From the NCBI GenBank assembly GCA_030374735.1, contig JASCIV010000555.1:1-13193 (forward strand): 13,193 nt of DNA, given 5' to 3'. The position numbers and the translations under genes are program-made. The notes beneath the pieces were generated by a model, which ran no database searches, had not been told where the DNA came from, and saw only the letters and a list, made by a program, of their open reading frames with translations. Positions within the stretch are counted from its first letter, which is position 1. Each line of letters starts with the position of its first letter. Of this stretch, positions 1 to 8,049 are shown one piece after another. This DNA comes from Gracilaria caudata. Lineage: Eukaryota; Rhodophyta; Florideophyceae; Gracilariales; Gracilariaceae.

Positions 1-96
1 GTAGTGGAACACTACCCTTCACAGGGAAATCCCTAATAGGGGCCGAATACCTAATACATCCTCCAAATAGAGGGAGTTGCCGCCGGATACGAAAAA

Positions 97-947
97 CTAT
101 TTTGCACTACACAAAGCCTTGTATGGTGACTTCAGGAGTGACGGTGCGTCAAGTAAGCAAGTCATGAGTTTCTGTACGCCAATAATATGATCTCGGAAAT
201 TACAGAAATGTCGCTGAGCGTATTGCAGTGCCTCTGGCCTTCGATCCTGTTGAAAGAGATGTAGGTATGCAAGTCGGTGCAGACGGAACTCAAGGTTTGA
301 GATGGGTTTTCGCAAAAGATGGTAGTTGGTCTGTGGCCATTCGATGGCCGGAGCGAGGTGATTATTACAAAAAGCTTTGAGAATGTGGTACAGTTGTTCA
401 AAAGGTTGGATATGACGATCGTCCAGAAGCACAGAAGCTTCTAGGAGAAAGTTGCGGCCAACGTCAAAGAGCCCCTCGCGAACAAGGTGCGCTGCCATGG
501 CTTCATTAATCTTACAGGTGTTGGGACGAACTGACCGGGCGCACATGTCACCGAGGTTGGAGGCGGTAGCAGATTCGATGTTTTTCCCAAACTTGTTGAT
601 AGCAGCACCAACGGACTTGTGGTCCGTGAGCAGCGAGCTCTGCAGCGACTTGGACGCACAGTAAAGCTTCTGCAAACGGTGCAAGGGAAGGACAGAGAGT
701 CGGAATGCATAGATGGATAGCCGTCGTACGCATCGACGTGCATGAGGTGGTGCTGCTGGGGACGAAGCTCTGGCTCCTCCTTGACAGGCTCGATCTTGGC
801 TGTTTGGTGCGTGCCTTGCTCGTCATCAAGCGCCACACGTAACGCTTTGAGAGAGGACAGCATTGAATCGATTGCGCCCTCCGCGGCGCGAGTGGCCTTG
901 TGGTGACGACGCAGCATGGCGGAGTACTCGTTTAGAATAGGGTCCAT
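97..947 (-). CDS. RMD5: RMD5/RMND5-like GID (CTLH) E3 ubiquitin ligase subunit, 3' partial
   Basis: In known family members this protein is one of the two RING-type subunits of the GID/CTLH ubiquitin ligase. I recognise the order of RMND5 landmarks: an N-terminal helical part starting MDPILNEYSAMLRRHHKATR at the ATG at 947, a DHK...GK segment (residues ~86-99), a LisH helix pair (INEAMAAHLVREGLFDVG, residues ~124-141), then CTLH (~155-230) with AIEW, LEFRLHRLAYLHLF and EALQYAQRHF. Exon 1 (947-738, 70 codons) must be joined to exon 2 (669 downward) by a 68-base phase-0 intron. Exon 2 reads SPYKALCSAK and then meets TAG at 97-99. The family normally continues through CRA and a C-terminal RING-like zinc domain (about 390 residues; 260 are seen). 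So either another intron starts near GTGTAG at ~111 and the rest lies beyond base 1, or the gene is truncated. The family call is strong; the 3' structure is unresolved. Confidence 0.85.
670..737 (-). other. Inferred 68-base intron in the RMD5-like gene
   Basis: The coding frame changes between the MDPILN... frame and the KLYCASKSLQ... frame. Removing GTCGAT...CCGTTTGCAG (737 down to 670 on the minus strand) joins them in phase 0. The 3' end has a good pyrimidine tract (CTCTCTGTCCTTCCCTTGCACCGTTTGCAG). The donor GTCGAT is weak. A better-looking GTACGA donor at 729 would leave the wrong frame. The flanking protein on both sides aligns in order with RMND5 proteins, which supports an intron over a random frameshift. 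Confidence 0.6.
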
Positions 948-1269
948 TTGGAAAGTGGAGGCGGGTAGCGACAATGAGGTGGCGAAACGAAAGAGAAGAA
1001 GAGGTGTTGCTGTGCATGGAGGCAGCACACGACAAGGGCGACGGGAAGCAGGGTGCGTGGAATGATGCGACCGCTCGCTGCGCGCGTGCGCGAGCAACGT
1101 GTCGCGGAAACGTTGCGTTGGTGGCGCATGCGGCTGTGTGCTGCCAGACAAACAGTCGGCACTGCCGACTCGGCTCGATTGTCCAACCGCCTCTCCGCCC
1201 ATTATTCCTGAACAGATCATTGCACCAGAGCTCACTGAATCAGCGAGGGCAGGTTCCTTGGCGAAGACA
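948..1269. promoter_or_regulatory. Divergent intergenic region between RMD5-like gene and the plus-strand gene
   Basis: About 320 bases separate the minus-strand ATG at 947 from the first in-frame plus-strand ATG at 1270. The two genes are therefore transcribed away from each other and probably share a promoter region. It is CpG-rich around 1075-1150 (runs of CGCGCG and GCGCGTGCGCG). I see no convincing TATA box. Long open frames here on both strands lack support from neighbouring exons, and I treat them as chance. Confidence 0.45.
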
Positions 1270-2250
1270 ATGGGACACAGCGCTGATAATAAGCTGTGTG
1301 GAAGTGAAATTGATGTGACAGAGTGGATCCTTGGAGTAGAGAACTTTATCGGTGGCCACGGAATCGTGGACGAAAACGGTTTCAGACCGAGCACGGGCTT
1401 TCGTCAAATCTGGCTTGCACTGGTTGAATCCCAAGTGCTCAGCAGGGGTACGAAGAGGCTTGGCCAGATATAAACAAGGCACTCCATTCGTGGTTTGGGG
1501 AACTGCTGACTGAAAGCAAGTACAAGAGCCTGGCGAAAGAAAGCAAACGAGACAAGTCTTTGATTTCATTCTTGTCTTGTCTCATTGCGATTGGGGCCAT
1601 GTTTGCAGTTCGCGCAGTGGGCACCGAGACAAACAATCAAGGGGACGCAAATGGACGGGTGGTATGCGTTGAGACTGGATAGTAGTTTTTAATGTGTTGC
1701 AAAGGTTATCAGAGGCAGTTGTAACAGGGCTTGACGCAGATCGCTGGGGGAATATGCTTCAATCGTTTATCAAACTGTTCATCGTGCACCTTTCGGGAAG
1801 AATGTAGGTTGTGACTGGAGAAGTATTTGGGCGCAACTTCGAAGGCAATATCGGTTATGGCGAACGGTCGGAAAGCAGAGTTGGTGCTGCGTGAAAGCGC
1901 CGATGGTGGGGTCGAGATTTGCGAGGATCACAATGGGCGCAGATGAGGGTGCTGTAGCGAGGGAGCTGACGACACCGTGTGAGTGCTTGCTGTTGCTGGG
2001 ATCGCTGTATGCGCAGCAGAAGGATGGAAACGTGATGAAGAGAGCTATGAACGTGGTGAAGAACGGAGCGTTGTTCACCAATGCAAAAGTGAACACAAGT
2101 GCAAACTGTTCGTATCAAGTGAATCATCATGTTGGATTGTTGCTGACGATGGCTGATCGATTGTTGCCAACATCGGAGAATGGGGAGTATTTACTTTGCC
2201 GCATGCTGACGTCAAACTGCCCCTGTCAGAGAGCTATCCTACAGAGGTAA
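1270..2250 (+). CDS. Unrecognised spliced gene A (three exon candidates)
   Basis: I do not recognise the family. Candidate exon 1 starts at ATG 1270 (MGHSADNKLCGSEIDVTEWI). Candidate exon 2 is an open frame at 1428-1682 without its own start codon (GYEEAWPDINKALHSWFGEL...). It ends in a hydrophobic stretch (LISFLSCLIAIGAMFAV) and can be joined in phase 0 from GTAGAG (1336) or GTGGAC (1366) to AG at 1442 or 1445. Candidate exon 3 is the strongest: one frame stays open from about 1738 to 2247, about 170 codons, far longer than chance. Its likely acceptor is ...CTTGACGCAG (1745). Its sequence is helix-rich (ECLLLLGSLYAQQKDG; NHHVGLLLTMADRLL) and resembles helical-repeat (TPR-like) proteins, which is an inference only. 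TAA at 2248 may be the stop, but the same bases form a donor, CAGAG|GTAAAG at 2247. The exon 2 to exon 3 junction is not resolved; GTACAA near 1518 and GTCTTT near 1556 both fit the phase. Confidence 0.45.
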
Positions 2251-3439
2251 AGGCGAATTTCAAATGTTGAGCTTACAATTGCTTTCTGCAATGACCTCCC
2301 TTGCGAACGAAACCTACTGTTCTCAATCGATCAGCTAGTGCATCTCTAATCCGAGAGTTATCTCTTCTCCAATTTCGGGATCTTCTATTATCCCTTTCAG
2401 TGTGTAGCGTATCCTGAAAGTGCACGACTGGCGAGCTTCGCACCTTGTTGAGCTCATGAGACGGTATCATATCATACAGCGTATGATTGGCATTGTCAAT
2501 GATGAAATTGTGGAGCTTTGCTGCCACCATTATGATAAGTGTGCACTCGGCGATTGGGTACCCATTGCTGACCAGAATATGCCAAAACGGCACAGTAGCA
2601 TTCCAAAGGCTTGCTCTGCACATATTCTCACCGAAGATTGATAGAAATTAAACGAGTCTTGCTTTCCTGATAAGCCCTCCCCAGAGTATGGTGTTATTAT
2701 CTTGTCTTCATTACCGTACGCATCGTCCGTAAATACAGTAGCCCAGTCGGGAAGTTGGTCACCCTTCGAAAGATCGTGCCGGATGAGTTGCAGCAAAAGC
2801 GGTTGAATCGTGAGTGCCGCCCGCATGACGCGCGGACAAAAAGGAGAACTTGTAATTCGTCTTCACAGTGCCCTGGACAACAAGCGCAAAGAAGCCTTTT
2901 CTGTTGAAGTATTTACGCGGATCTGGTACCTCAGATAAAGAAGGTCGCCGTATTTCAAAATCGATTCCATCCAATGCAGCTACGACACCAAGAAAGGGAG
3001 TTTTGCGAAGCTCATCATATTGATGTGCACTATTTATACATTCTTCTTCATTGCATGGAAAATGTAGCTTTGGTAGACTCCGGTGTAGTGCGAATAACGT
3101 TTCCTGAAAGATACTGTAGACGGTAGCAACACCTAACCGTAAGGCCGACACAAATAGAGATAACTCGCACTAGCCAAGAAACGGAGCGTCACGAAAAGCA
3201 TCACCGCTGGAGAGACAGCTGTTGCAGTGGTGCAGTGGTGGGGATAGCCCTTTGTTTGCGTTTCAGGGGCAAGTACAAGAGAGAGTGAAGGACTTGACAT
3301 TGACGCTTGCTCATCCGATACAATCTCTTGAACATAGCGTCTGGGATGCTCGAGATATGCTGGCGAAAGTCAAAGCTCGATCGTGGTTGAACGTGGCGTA
3401 TTAGACGAGTTTCATTTGCCGGGTTAATGACCTGAACAG
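2247..3439 (+). other. Possible 1.19-kb intron of gene A carrying the transposase relic
   Basis: A consensus-like donor (CAG AG|GTAAAG) lies at the end of the long exon of gene A, in phase 2. At 3431-3439 an acceptor (...GGGTTAATGACCTGAACAG, with a TTAAT branch-like motif) leads into a coding-like frame that is also phase 2. The minus-strand Harbinger relic fills almost the whole interval. The simplest reading is an insertion into an intron. It is equally possible that gene A simply stops at TAA 2248-2250. Confidence 0.35.
2273..3390 (-). pseudogene. Broken PIF/Harbinger-type (DDE_Tnp_4-like) transposase
   Basis: In an intact copy this enzyme cuts and pastes a DNA transposon. In minus-strand order I see a helical N-terminal part (FKRLYRMSKRQCQVLHSLL, near 3320), the family's LRFLAxG-like segment (MLFVTLRFLASASYLYL, ~3200-3155), LGVATVYSIFQETLFAL (~3140), the first catalytic Asp in AALDGIDFEI (~2975), the second in GGTHDSTAF (~2810), TDDAYGNEDKIITPY, and the Glu in ICAEQAFGMLLCRFG (~2620). 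The C-terminal helix AAKLHNFIIDNA follows. All three catalytic residues are present, but the frame changes about four times (near 3205-3270, 3155, 2760-2820 and 2600), so no full-length protein can be made. No second (MADF/Myb-like) ORF and no clear terminal inverted repeats were found. The C-terminal stop is at 2273. The N-terminal boundary is approximate. Confidence 0.82.
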
Positions 3440-3683
3440 TATTTTATATGAGATGCAGGGCTTCCCTTCTGAGCCATTCTTTGTGATTTTTGCGGCATGG
3501 CGGTTTGCGCAGAGAAGATTTTCGCAAGAGATGTGAAGCGGGATGCAGTTTCATCTTGAGCACATGTTGAGCATGAACTCTGATCATGCATGTGCGTTAT
3601 CAACAGCACCCTACTTACCAAACTGGGAGAACCAATCTCTTTTTCGAAATCGAAAATCAATGAACGCAAAAGTTTGCTGTCAT
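3440..3683 (+). CDS. Coding-like stretch, possible next exon of gene A, with one in-frame TGA
   Basis: One plus frame from 3441 to 3683 reads like protein on both sides of a single TGA at 3534-3536. Before it is ILYEMQGFPSEPFFVIFAAW...; after it is SGMQFHLEHMLSMNSDHACA... and then PYLPNWENQSLFRNRK. The frame ends at TAA 3684. It has no start codon of its own at its 5' end but follows an AG acceptor in the same phase as the donor at 2247. The first part is partly antisense to the edge of the transposase relic, so some of its openness could be a shadow, but the part after 3450 lies outside that relic. I do not recognise a family. If genuine, the TGA means decay, an assembly error or an undetected splice. 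Confidence 0.35.
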
Positions 3684-3689
3684 TAACTG

Positions 3690-4000
3690 CGTCAACTCAT
3701 AGAACGGCCCTTAGGTGCACTACAAAACGATGATCGGACGAAATTAGTTAAGAAATCTGCAAAAAATGCGTATAGGGCTATGTACAAACAATTAATTTCA
3801 ATTTTTTGTATACCGTCCGTGTTCTCGGAATGGTAGTTCGGTATGCTAGATCGCAAGTTAAGCAAATAAGAAGTCGAAAAAACTGCAAAAAAGCAGTCTG
3901 CTCTAGTTGGAAAGCCAAAAATATTTTCTTTAGAAATACTGATTTCCTCGTATGAAGTTTGTATTTCGCTTGGTGCGATATCGTAGTTAGTTGAAGTTTA
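3690..4000. other. AT-rich non-coding stretch upstream of gene B
   Basis: No open frame here looks like protein. The stretch is AT-rich and has A/T runs (CAATTTTTTG near 3800; a CTGC-AAAAAA-GCAG hairpin near 3886-3899). It sits directly before ATG 4001 and could hold that gene's promoter and leader, or be intron sequence if genes A and B are one gene. Confidence 0.4.
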
Positions 4001-6042
4001 ATGGATATACCTCGAAGCGATTTTACACTCATTTCACCATTACGTATTACGAGTGTATGAGAGAACGCCTAAATCTATGCAAGTAAGTACGCATATCACC
4101 TATTGTTACATCTTGAAGATTCTATTCGTGCCTGGGGGCTTCTCTGCCTTCTTTCGTACTGGGGCATGGAAAACTTTATGGGGACGCATAACAAAAGGAA
4201 CAACACTACTTCAAAGTTTGCAGAGTCAGTAATGGAGAAGTTGAAACTGGCTGCAGCGGTGTCAATGTATTGCTTAGAAAAATGATATTAAACTACGACT
4301 TTTAGGTACTGAGCGAGAGGAGATAAGGACCTCTTTGTTTCGTCGCAGCAGTCAGGAACATCTCGATGGCTTTTGGTTTCGCCATCGGCGTAGGGAAATA
4401 TCTGCAGCCACGCTCTGTAGAGCTACTGGCGTGGAATTTTCGTCGGCTTCTTCTAGATTAATATTTGCGCAGTACGACCAATTCATTGGAGCTCGACATA
4501 TCAGAATCGGATACAGTATTGGCCTGAAGCAGACTATTGGACGAGAAGACGGATAATGGTTACTGCATAATGTACAATTGCACTTTTCTAACTCCACTGG
4601 ATGACATCAAGAGAGACGCTTGCTACGAAGCTGGTAAGCCCCAAGGTGAGAATTATGATTAGATCAACATATATTACGGGAAAATTGTATTTTTCTTTGA
4701 GCAATGTGTCAACGAAGTTCATCACTTTCTCTGCCTTGTAGCGAGGGCTTCAAAACGTTTTCTGAGAGAGGACCAGCACAAATATACAAGATTGGATTTG
4801 ATTCTGATGGAACTATGTTCACCCTATACACTGTTAAGGGCGTTGTCACACTCTCTAGACATATTACGATTGTGCAGTACAACTTCTTCATTGGAAAGAA
4901 GAGGTTGCAGAAAAGAACTTACTTTGTGGATCAGTTGAGACACTTTCACATGGAGAAGACGGGGCCCAAGACTGGGAAGCACAGGCTCCGCGGCTTTTGA
5001 CATTCTTACAGCCATTATCGTCTTCGATTCGTGATATTCTTCCAACTGATCTATTTTATCGATCTTGAGATATATGTTGCACTCGAGGTAGGAAACATTT
5101 CATTCAGATCGGAACGTTAAGAGCATTACAGACAGTTTTCGAATACCGCGACAACTTGTTATGCTATTGTCGCCAGCTTTACGCGCCCTAGAAAGACAGT
5201 ATTTGACAGAGAATATTACTGACCTCTACCGGGCCTTGTCATGCTCCATTCCATCGGTTGCATCGGTCAGGAAAAAGTAAGTGGTCCTATCAGTGATACA
5301 TTCATTCTGTAACCCTTTTGCACGAAGATTAACCACGACCGTCGAAGGAAATTCATTACTACGCTTTTTAGACATTCTATGCAAAGGTGAGGTACACACA
5401 ACCGGGTTCAAAGGACGTGAATGCGATATTGTACTACCATAAGGATATTCGGGTGCTGAATTCCACCTATAAGTTTGAGGCAGGTTTCTGGTGAACACAT
5501 TGGTAAAAGCCGAAGATATCAATGTCGACCATGAAGTGCATTGCAAGAAGTAGGGGAAACATGAAAAGGATGAAAAACATGTTGAATTGTTGTATTCGTC
5601 TCCATTTCTTGCCTTGTTCCACCCGAACTTCGATCGTTGCCTTTTGGAATGAGAAACAGAGTAACTTCCAATGTAGTAAAGTGTTCCAAATCTCTGACCT
5701 TGTAAATACGGTTCGTGTTCCTCTACCTATCATGAGTATTACATAGGGCTCGATTGCTCTGTGATTATTCTGACGGTTATTGCGAGGCAATTCGATTCCC
5801 CATCTGCTACAGAGGGATGATTTACGGACAACCTTTCGAGGCTTTTTTCTTATATCTTTTGGTTTCATTGCAGTCAGAACACGGGTTTCCAACTCTACTT
5901 ATCCTTAAGGCTCACAAGTATATCCCAACATGCAGTTCTCGCAAATAGGTATTCTTTCCTTGGTTCCTCCAAACGCATAATTGGATTGGAAGACTTCGGC
6001 ACTTTAGATATACATATTCTCAACTGTTTCATTACGCGATGA
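4001..6042 (+). CDS. Unrecognised multi-exon gene B (possible pseudogene)
   Basis: The core is five exon pieces joined by four introns whose phases all match. A frame ending at 4633 (YNCTFLTPLDDIKRDACYEA) meets GTAAGC...CTCTGCCTTGTAG (4634-4741, 108 bases), then exon 4742-4816, intron 4817-4877 (61), exon 4878-5030, intron 5031-5107 (77), exon 5108-5276, intron GTAAGT...CACGAAG (5277-5327, 51), and exon 5328-5386. The joined product is alpha-helical (TRLDLILMELLQLLHWKEEV; IPRQLVMLLSPALRALERQY). A plausible start is ATG 4001 (MDIPRSDFTLISPLRIT), spliced near 4053-4118 to SIRAWGLLCLLSYWGMENFM. Probable 3' pieces are 5480-5649 and an end near 5948 or 6042, after the acceptor TTTTGGTTTCATTGCAG (5873). 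In-frame TAA 4459, TGA 4525 and TAG 5551 interrupt otherwise protein-like frames. I do not recognise the family. The internal exon chain is firmer than either end. Confidence 0.5.
4634..4741 (+). other. Intron in gene B with consensus splice sites
   Basis: The donor is G|GTAAGC and the acceptor CTTTCTCTGCCTTGTAG has a clear pyrimidine tract. Removing these 108 bases (phase 1) joins ...KRDACYEA to ARASKRFLREDQHKY without a stop. A run-through frame across the acceptor (4704-5000) exists, but it is a shadow of the exon frames. Confidence 0.65.
5277..5327 (+). other. 51-base intron in gene B
   Basis: The donor AAA AA|GTAAGT matches the eukaryotic consensus, and the acceptor follows TTCTGTAACCCTTTTGCACGAAG. 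Splicing in phase 2 joins ...SIPSVASVRK to KLTTTVEGNSLLRFLDILCK. The small size agrees with the other introns in the window. Confidence 0.6.
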
Positions 6043-6392
6043 TTTCAACCCTTCACCATTGGAACGAAATCGGTGATAGTAGCACTCTCAGGAGACCGGG
6101 TGGGAAACTGATCTGCGTAGGTGGGATTGGGATGCTTATCTACAATTCTTTGTTGCAAACGATGGTGCTCTGCACAGCTAGTGCTGGAGAGCACTCTGCC
6201 GCATCTATATTCCATATCGAAACCGTCGATTTATTGCCAGAAAGAATGGCCGAACGCACTCGAACAGTCATTGGATCGAATGGAACACACGTAAGGAACC
6301 AAGCAAGAAATGAACGCGTTGCAATGAATGTGTGTTCATCTCATGAAGGCAAAGCACATCATAAGAGCCATAGCAAATGGATATCATTATAA
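6039..6392 (+). CDS. Hypothetical ORF, 117 codons
   Basis: It starts with ATG at 6039, overlapping the last bases of the candidate terminal exon of gene B, and ends with TAA. The product begins MISTLHHWNEIGDSSTLRRP and has a short hydrophobic segment (GGIGMLIYNSLLQTMVL). No family is recognised. A donor-like GTAAGG at about 6292 lies inside it, so only the first part may be exonic. Length alone is weak support, and it could be a chance ORF. Confidence 0.22.
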   Translation: MISTLHHWNEIGDSSTLRRPGGKLICVGGIGMLIYNSLLQTMVLCTASAGEHSAASIFHIETVDLLPERMAERTRTVIGSNGTHVRNQARNERVAMNVCSSHEGKAHHKSHSKWISL

Positions 6393-6399
6393 GCTCCTC

Positions 6400-6774
6400 A
6401 CCGCTTCGCTTACGGACTTTCGTGCAATTTTCGTTCAAAGCACATAATCAAGTACTTCACTTCCAATCCACGGCTAATTAGCATGCTCTTTAGTGCTCCT
6501 TGAGAAATCATACAATGTCCATTAATGTCTCAACGAGACTTCATTCATACTTCAATGAGAACAGACTGTTGTAACAAGAATGTGAACGAACATTCTGTCA
6601 CATCTCAATGCAGATCCGGAAAACATAGTTGTCCTGAACTAATTCTTACTTTTCACTGAAAGGCCGACTTAAATTTTCAAGAGATATCAATAATATTACA
6701 TTCCGCTACTTCCAATATTTGATTTAGTATTATATTTCTATTACATGTTTCATAACATTTCAATTAACTTTCAA
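6400..6774. other. AT-rich spacer, no gene seen
   Basis: No protein-like frame in either strand. It contains a perfect 7-bp stem with a 6-base loop (AGAATGT/ACATTCT, 6577-6596) and one copy of a 16-bp direct repeat (6646-6661). For an element read on the minus strand this would be the 3' flank after RNase H, where a recombinase or integrase would be expected. I see none. Confidence 0.5.
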
Positions 6775-6790
6775 TTACTTTTCACTGAAA
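6646..6790. repeat. 16-bp direct repeat pair, 129 bases apart
   Basis: TTACTTTTCACTGAAA occurs exactly at 6646-6661 and 6775-6790. The second copy encodes the last residues and stop (FSEK-stop on the minus strand) of the RNase H ORF. The segment between the copies is very AT-rich. This could be a partial duplication, a terminal repeat of the element or chance. Confidence 0.6.
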
Positions 6791-7427
6791 CAGTTTCGTA
6801 TGGGTGGACGTAGGGCGAATTGCACGTGGTCCAAATTGTATTCGCACTGGATTGATGCGACAAATTCTTCCGTAGCCCTCACGTCGCCCGGGTTCCGGGT
6901 TCTGAACAGAGCGTCTGCAAACCTATTGATAGCCGACGGGAGCCACCTGGCCTCGATTTGCAGCCTCAGACCCCGCATTAGGGCTTCCAGCTTCAGAAGT
7001 TCTCCCATCATTGTGCGAGAAGCGGACAACATAGCGTTCAAGGCTGCCACCACTGCCTGGTTGTCTTGATGTATCAGCAGCTGGCGCACGCGGTGGTCAG
7101 AGACGTAGTCTGAGAAGGTCCGTTGGAGCAGAAGCCGAACGGTGCGGAGTTCTCTCAAAGTAATTGAGCGCATTATGTCTTTCGACAAAAAAAACTTTGA
7201 CCCTCCCACAAACCCAGGGAGCCCGGCTCGTTGTTGTACCCCAAATGTCCTCCATGTCCGACGTTGGCTGCATCTGTAAGCATGCACAGATCCCGCGGGA
7301 CCCAGTGAAGATCTCGACCCTCGCCACGGGTGAATGAGCGCCAATACCGCAAGTCCCGAATGGACTGGTGCGAGATACGCACCCGTCCGCTTGTTCGTTC
7401 GTAAGGGTTGACTAATCCCGTACTCAC
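6775..7427 (-). pseudogene. RNase H domain, frameshifted at a poly-A run
   Basis: RNase H removes RNA from the RNA-DNA hybrid. All four acidic catalytic positions can be assigned: Asp in LTDAANVGHGGHLGY, Glu in ITLRELRTVRLLLQ, Asp in LIHQDNQAVVAALNAM, and Asp in NRFADALFRTRN. The first lies in one frame (7427-7173) and the other three in a second frame (7344-6775). The crossover falls at a run of eight A (7187-7194, T on the coding strand), consistent with a slippage indel. The ORF stops at 6775 with FSEK-stop. Confidence 0.85.
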
Positions 7428-7741
7428 ATCCTTTTGATTCCGCGAGAGATGGAACCTACTCGACGGATCTTGAGGCTGCCCTCCCCTTTCCCAGGCAAAA
7501 CTCGTTCAATGAAGTTTAAGAGAGTTTTAATTGGGCTTGCACACAATGTGCCTCGTAGAGTAATTGAAAGAGGACCAACGTCATTGAATGGTAATCAAGG
7601 CCGTAGTTTACTGACATTTCCATTAGTGTGATTTTTTGAAAAATTAACTTCCATGGAAGTGCGTTGACGATTCAATGACAACCGTCAATTTCATTTACCC
7701 CTCCATGACACTTTGATTACAACGAGTTTTACTAGGGTTTG
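7410..7741. mobile_element. Possible ~330-base insertion inside the retroelement
   Basis: The RT connection ends near 7763 and the RNase H linker begins near 7390, leaving about 370 bases where related elements have a few dozen. The interval carries no pol-like sequence. It contains a perfect 14-bp palindrome (7647-7660) and a 10-bp inverted pair (GTCATTGAAT 7582-7591, ATTCAATGAC 7671-7680). AGGGTT at 7404-7409 and 7736-7741 could be a target duplication. No long terminal inverted repeats are visible, so a MITE-like identity is only a suggestion. Confidence 0.35.
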
Positions 7742-7763
7742 TCCCAAGCACTCTGCCTTAGGG

Positions 7764-8035
7764 AGGTTGAAATACAGTGAACGCGTATAGAATCGGGGCA
7801 TCTGGAGCGCCAAAGACAGCGAAACATAGACACCGCAAGAGCGCTGGAGCATTTTCAATGGCACGAGTCGGCGGTTGCGATTGGCGATCAGTAACAAACC
7901 TTTTACTAGGGCCCACCAGCGGAGTACCTTCTTTTCCGAAACGTATAATTTCATTTCCCGAGTATTGATATGAATCCCGGGGTGGTCCAACTCCTGCGAG
8001 CCTTCCCAACACCCCTTCTTTCCTTTGCGCTTCAC
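7764..8035 (-). pseudogene. RT connection segment
   Basis: The frame reads ELDHPGIHINTREMKLYVSE, then the K...ALVKGLLL...RRLVPLKMLQRSCG and MPRFYTRSLYFNL landmarks that lie between RT and RNase H in DIRS-like and Gypsy-like elements. The expected LG(F/L)xI pattern is seen as HPGIHI. The frame stays open to 7691, but beyond about 7763 it no longer resembles the family, and the next expected motif appears only at about 7390. Confidence 0.7.
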
Positions 8036-8049
8036 AACCTACCGTCGAA

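Noticed and set aside
441..944. Read-through of the RMD5 exon 1 frame past 738 as coding
   Set aside because: Family-like sequence continues in a different frame from 669. The 317-codon frame also extends upstream of the ATG into the promoter, with no family resemblance.
3222..3404. 60-codon plus ORF overlapping the transposase N terminus
   Set aside because: It is codon-aligned antisense to the transposase N-terminal frame with family-like sequence, so I read it as a shadow.
4704..5000. 98-codon plus ORF, at first thought to resemble a Copia-type SRDVxF segment
   Set aside because: Its frame crosses the best intron acceptor of gene B, and the alternative exon frames on both sides join in phase. 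The Copia resemblance was weak and no other Copia motifs occur nearby.
5536..5553. 18-base GT...AG segment that would remove the in-frame TAG of gene B in phase
   Set aside because: Introns this short are known only in rare lineages, and all other introns inferred here are 51 bases or longer. One case is easily chance.
5467..5892. 141-codon minus ORF opposite gene B
   Set aside because: Composition does not look like a folded protein, it has no homologous motif, and it is antisense to better-supported exon candidates.
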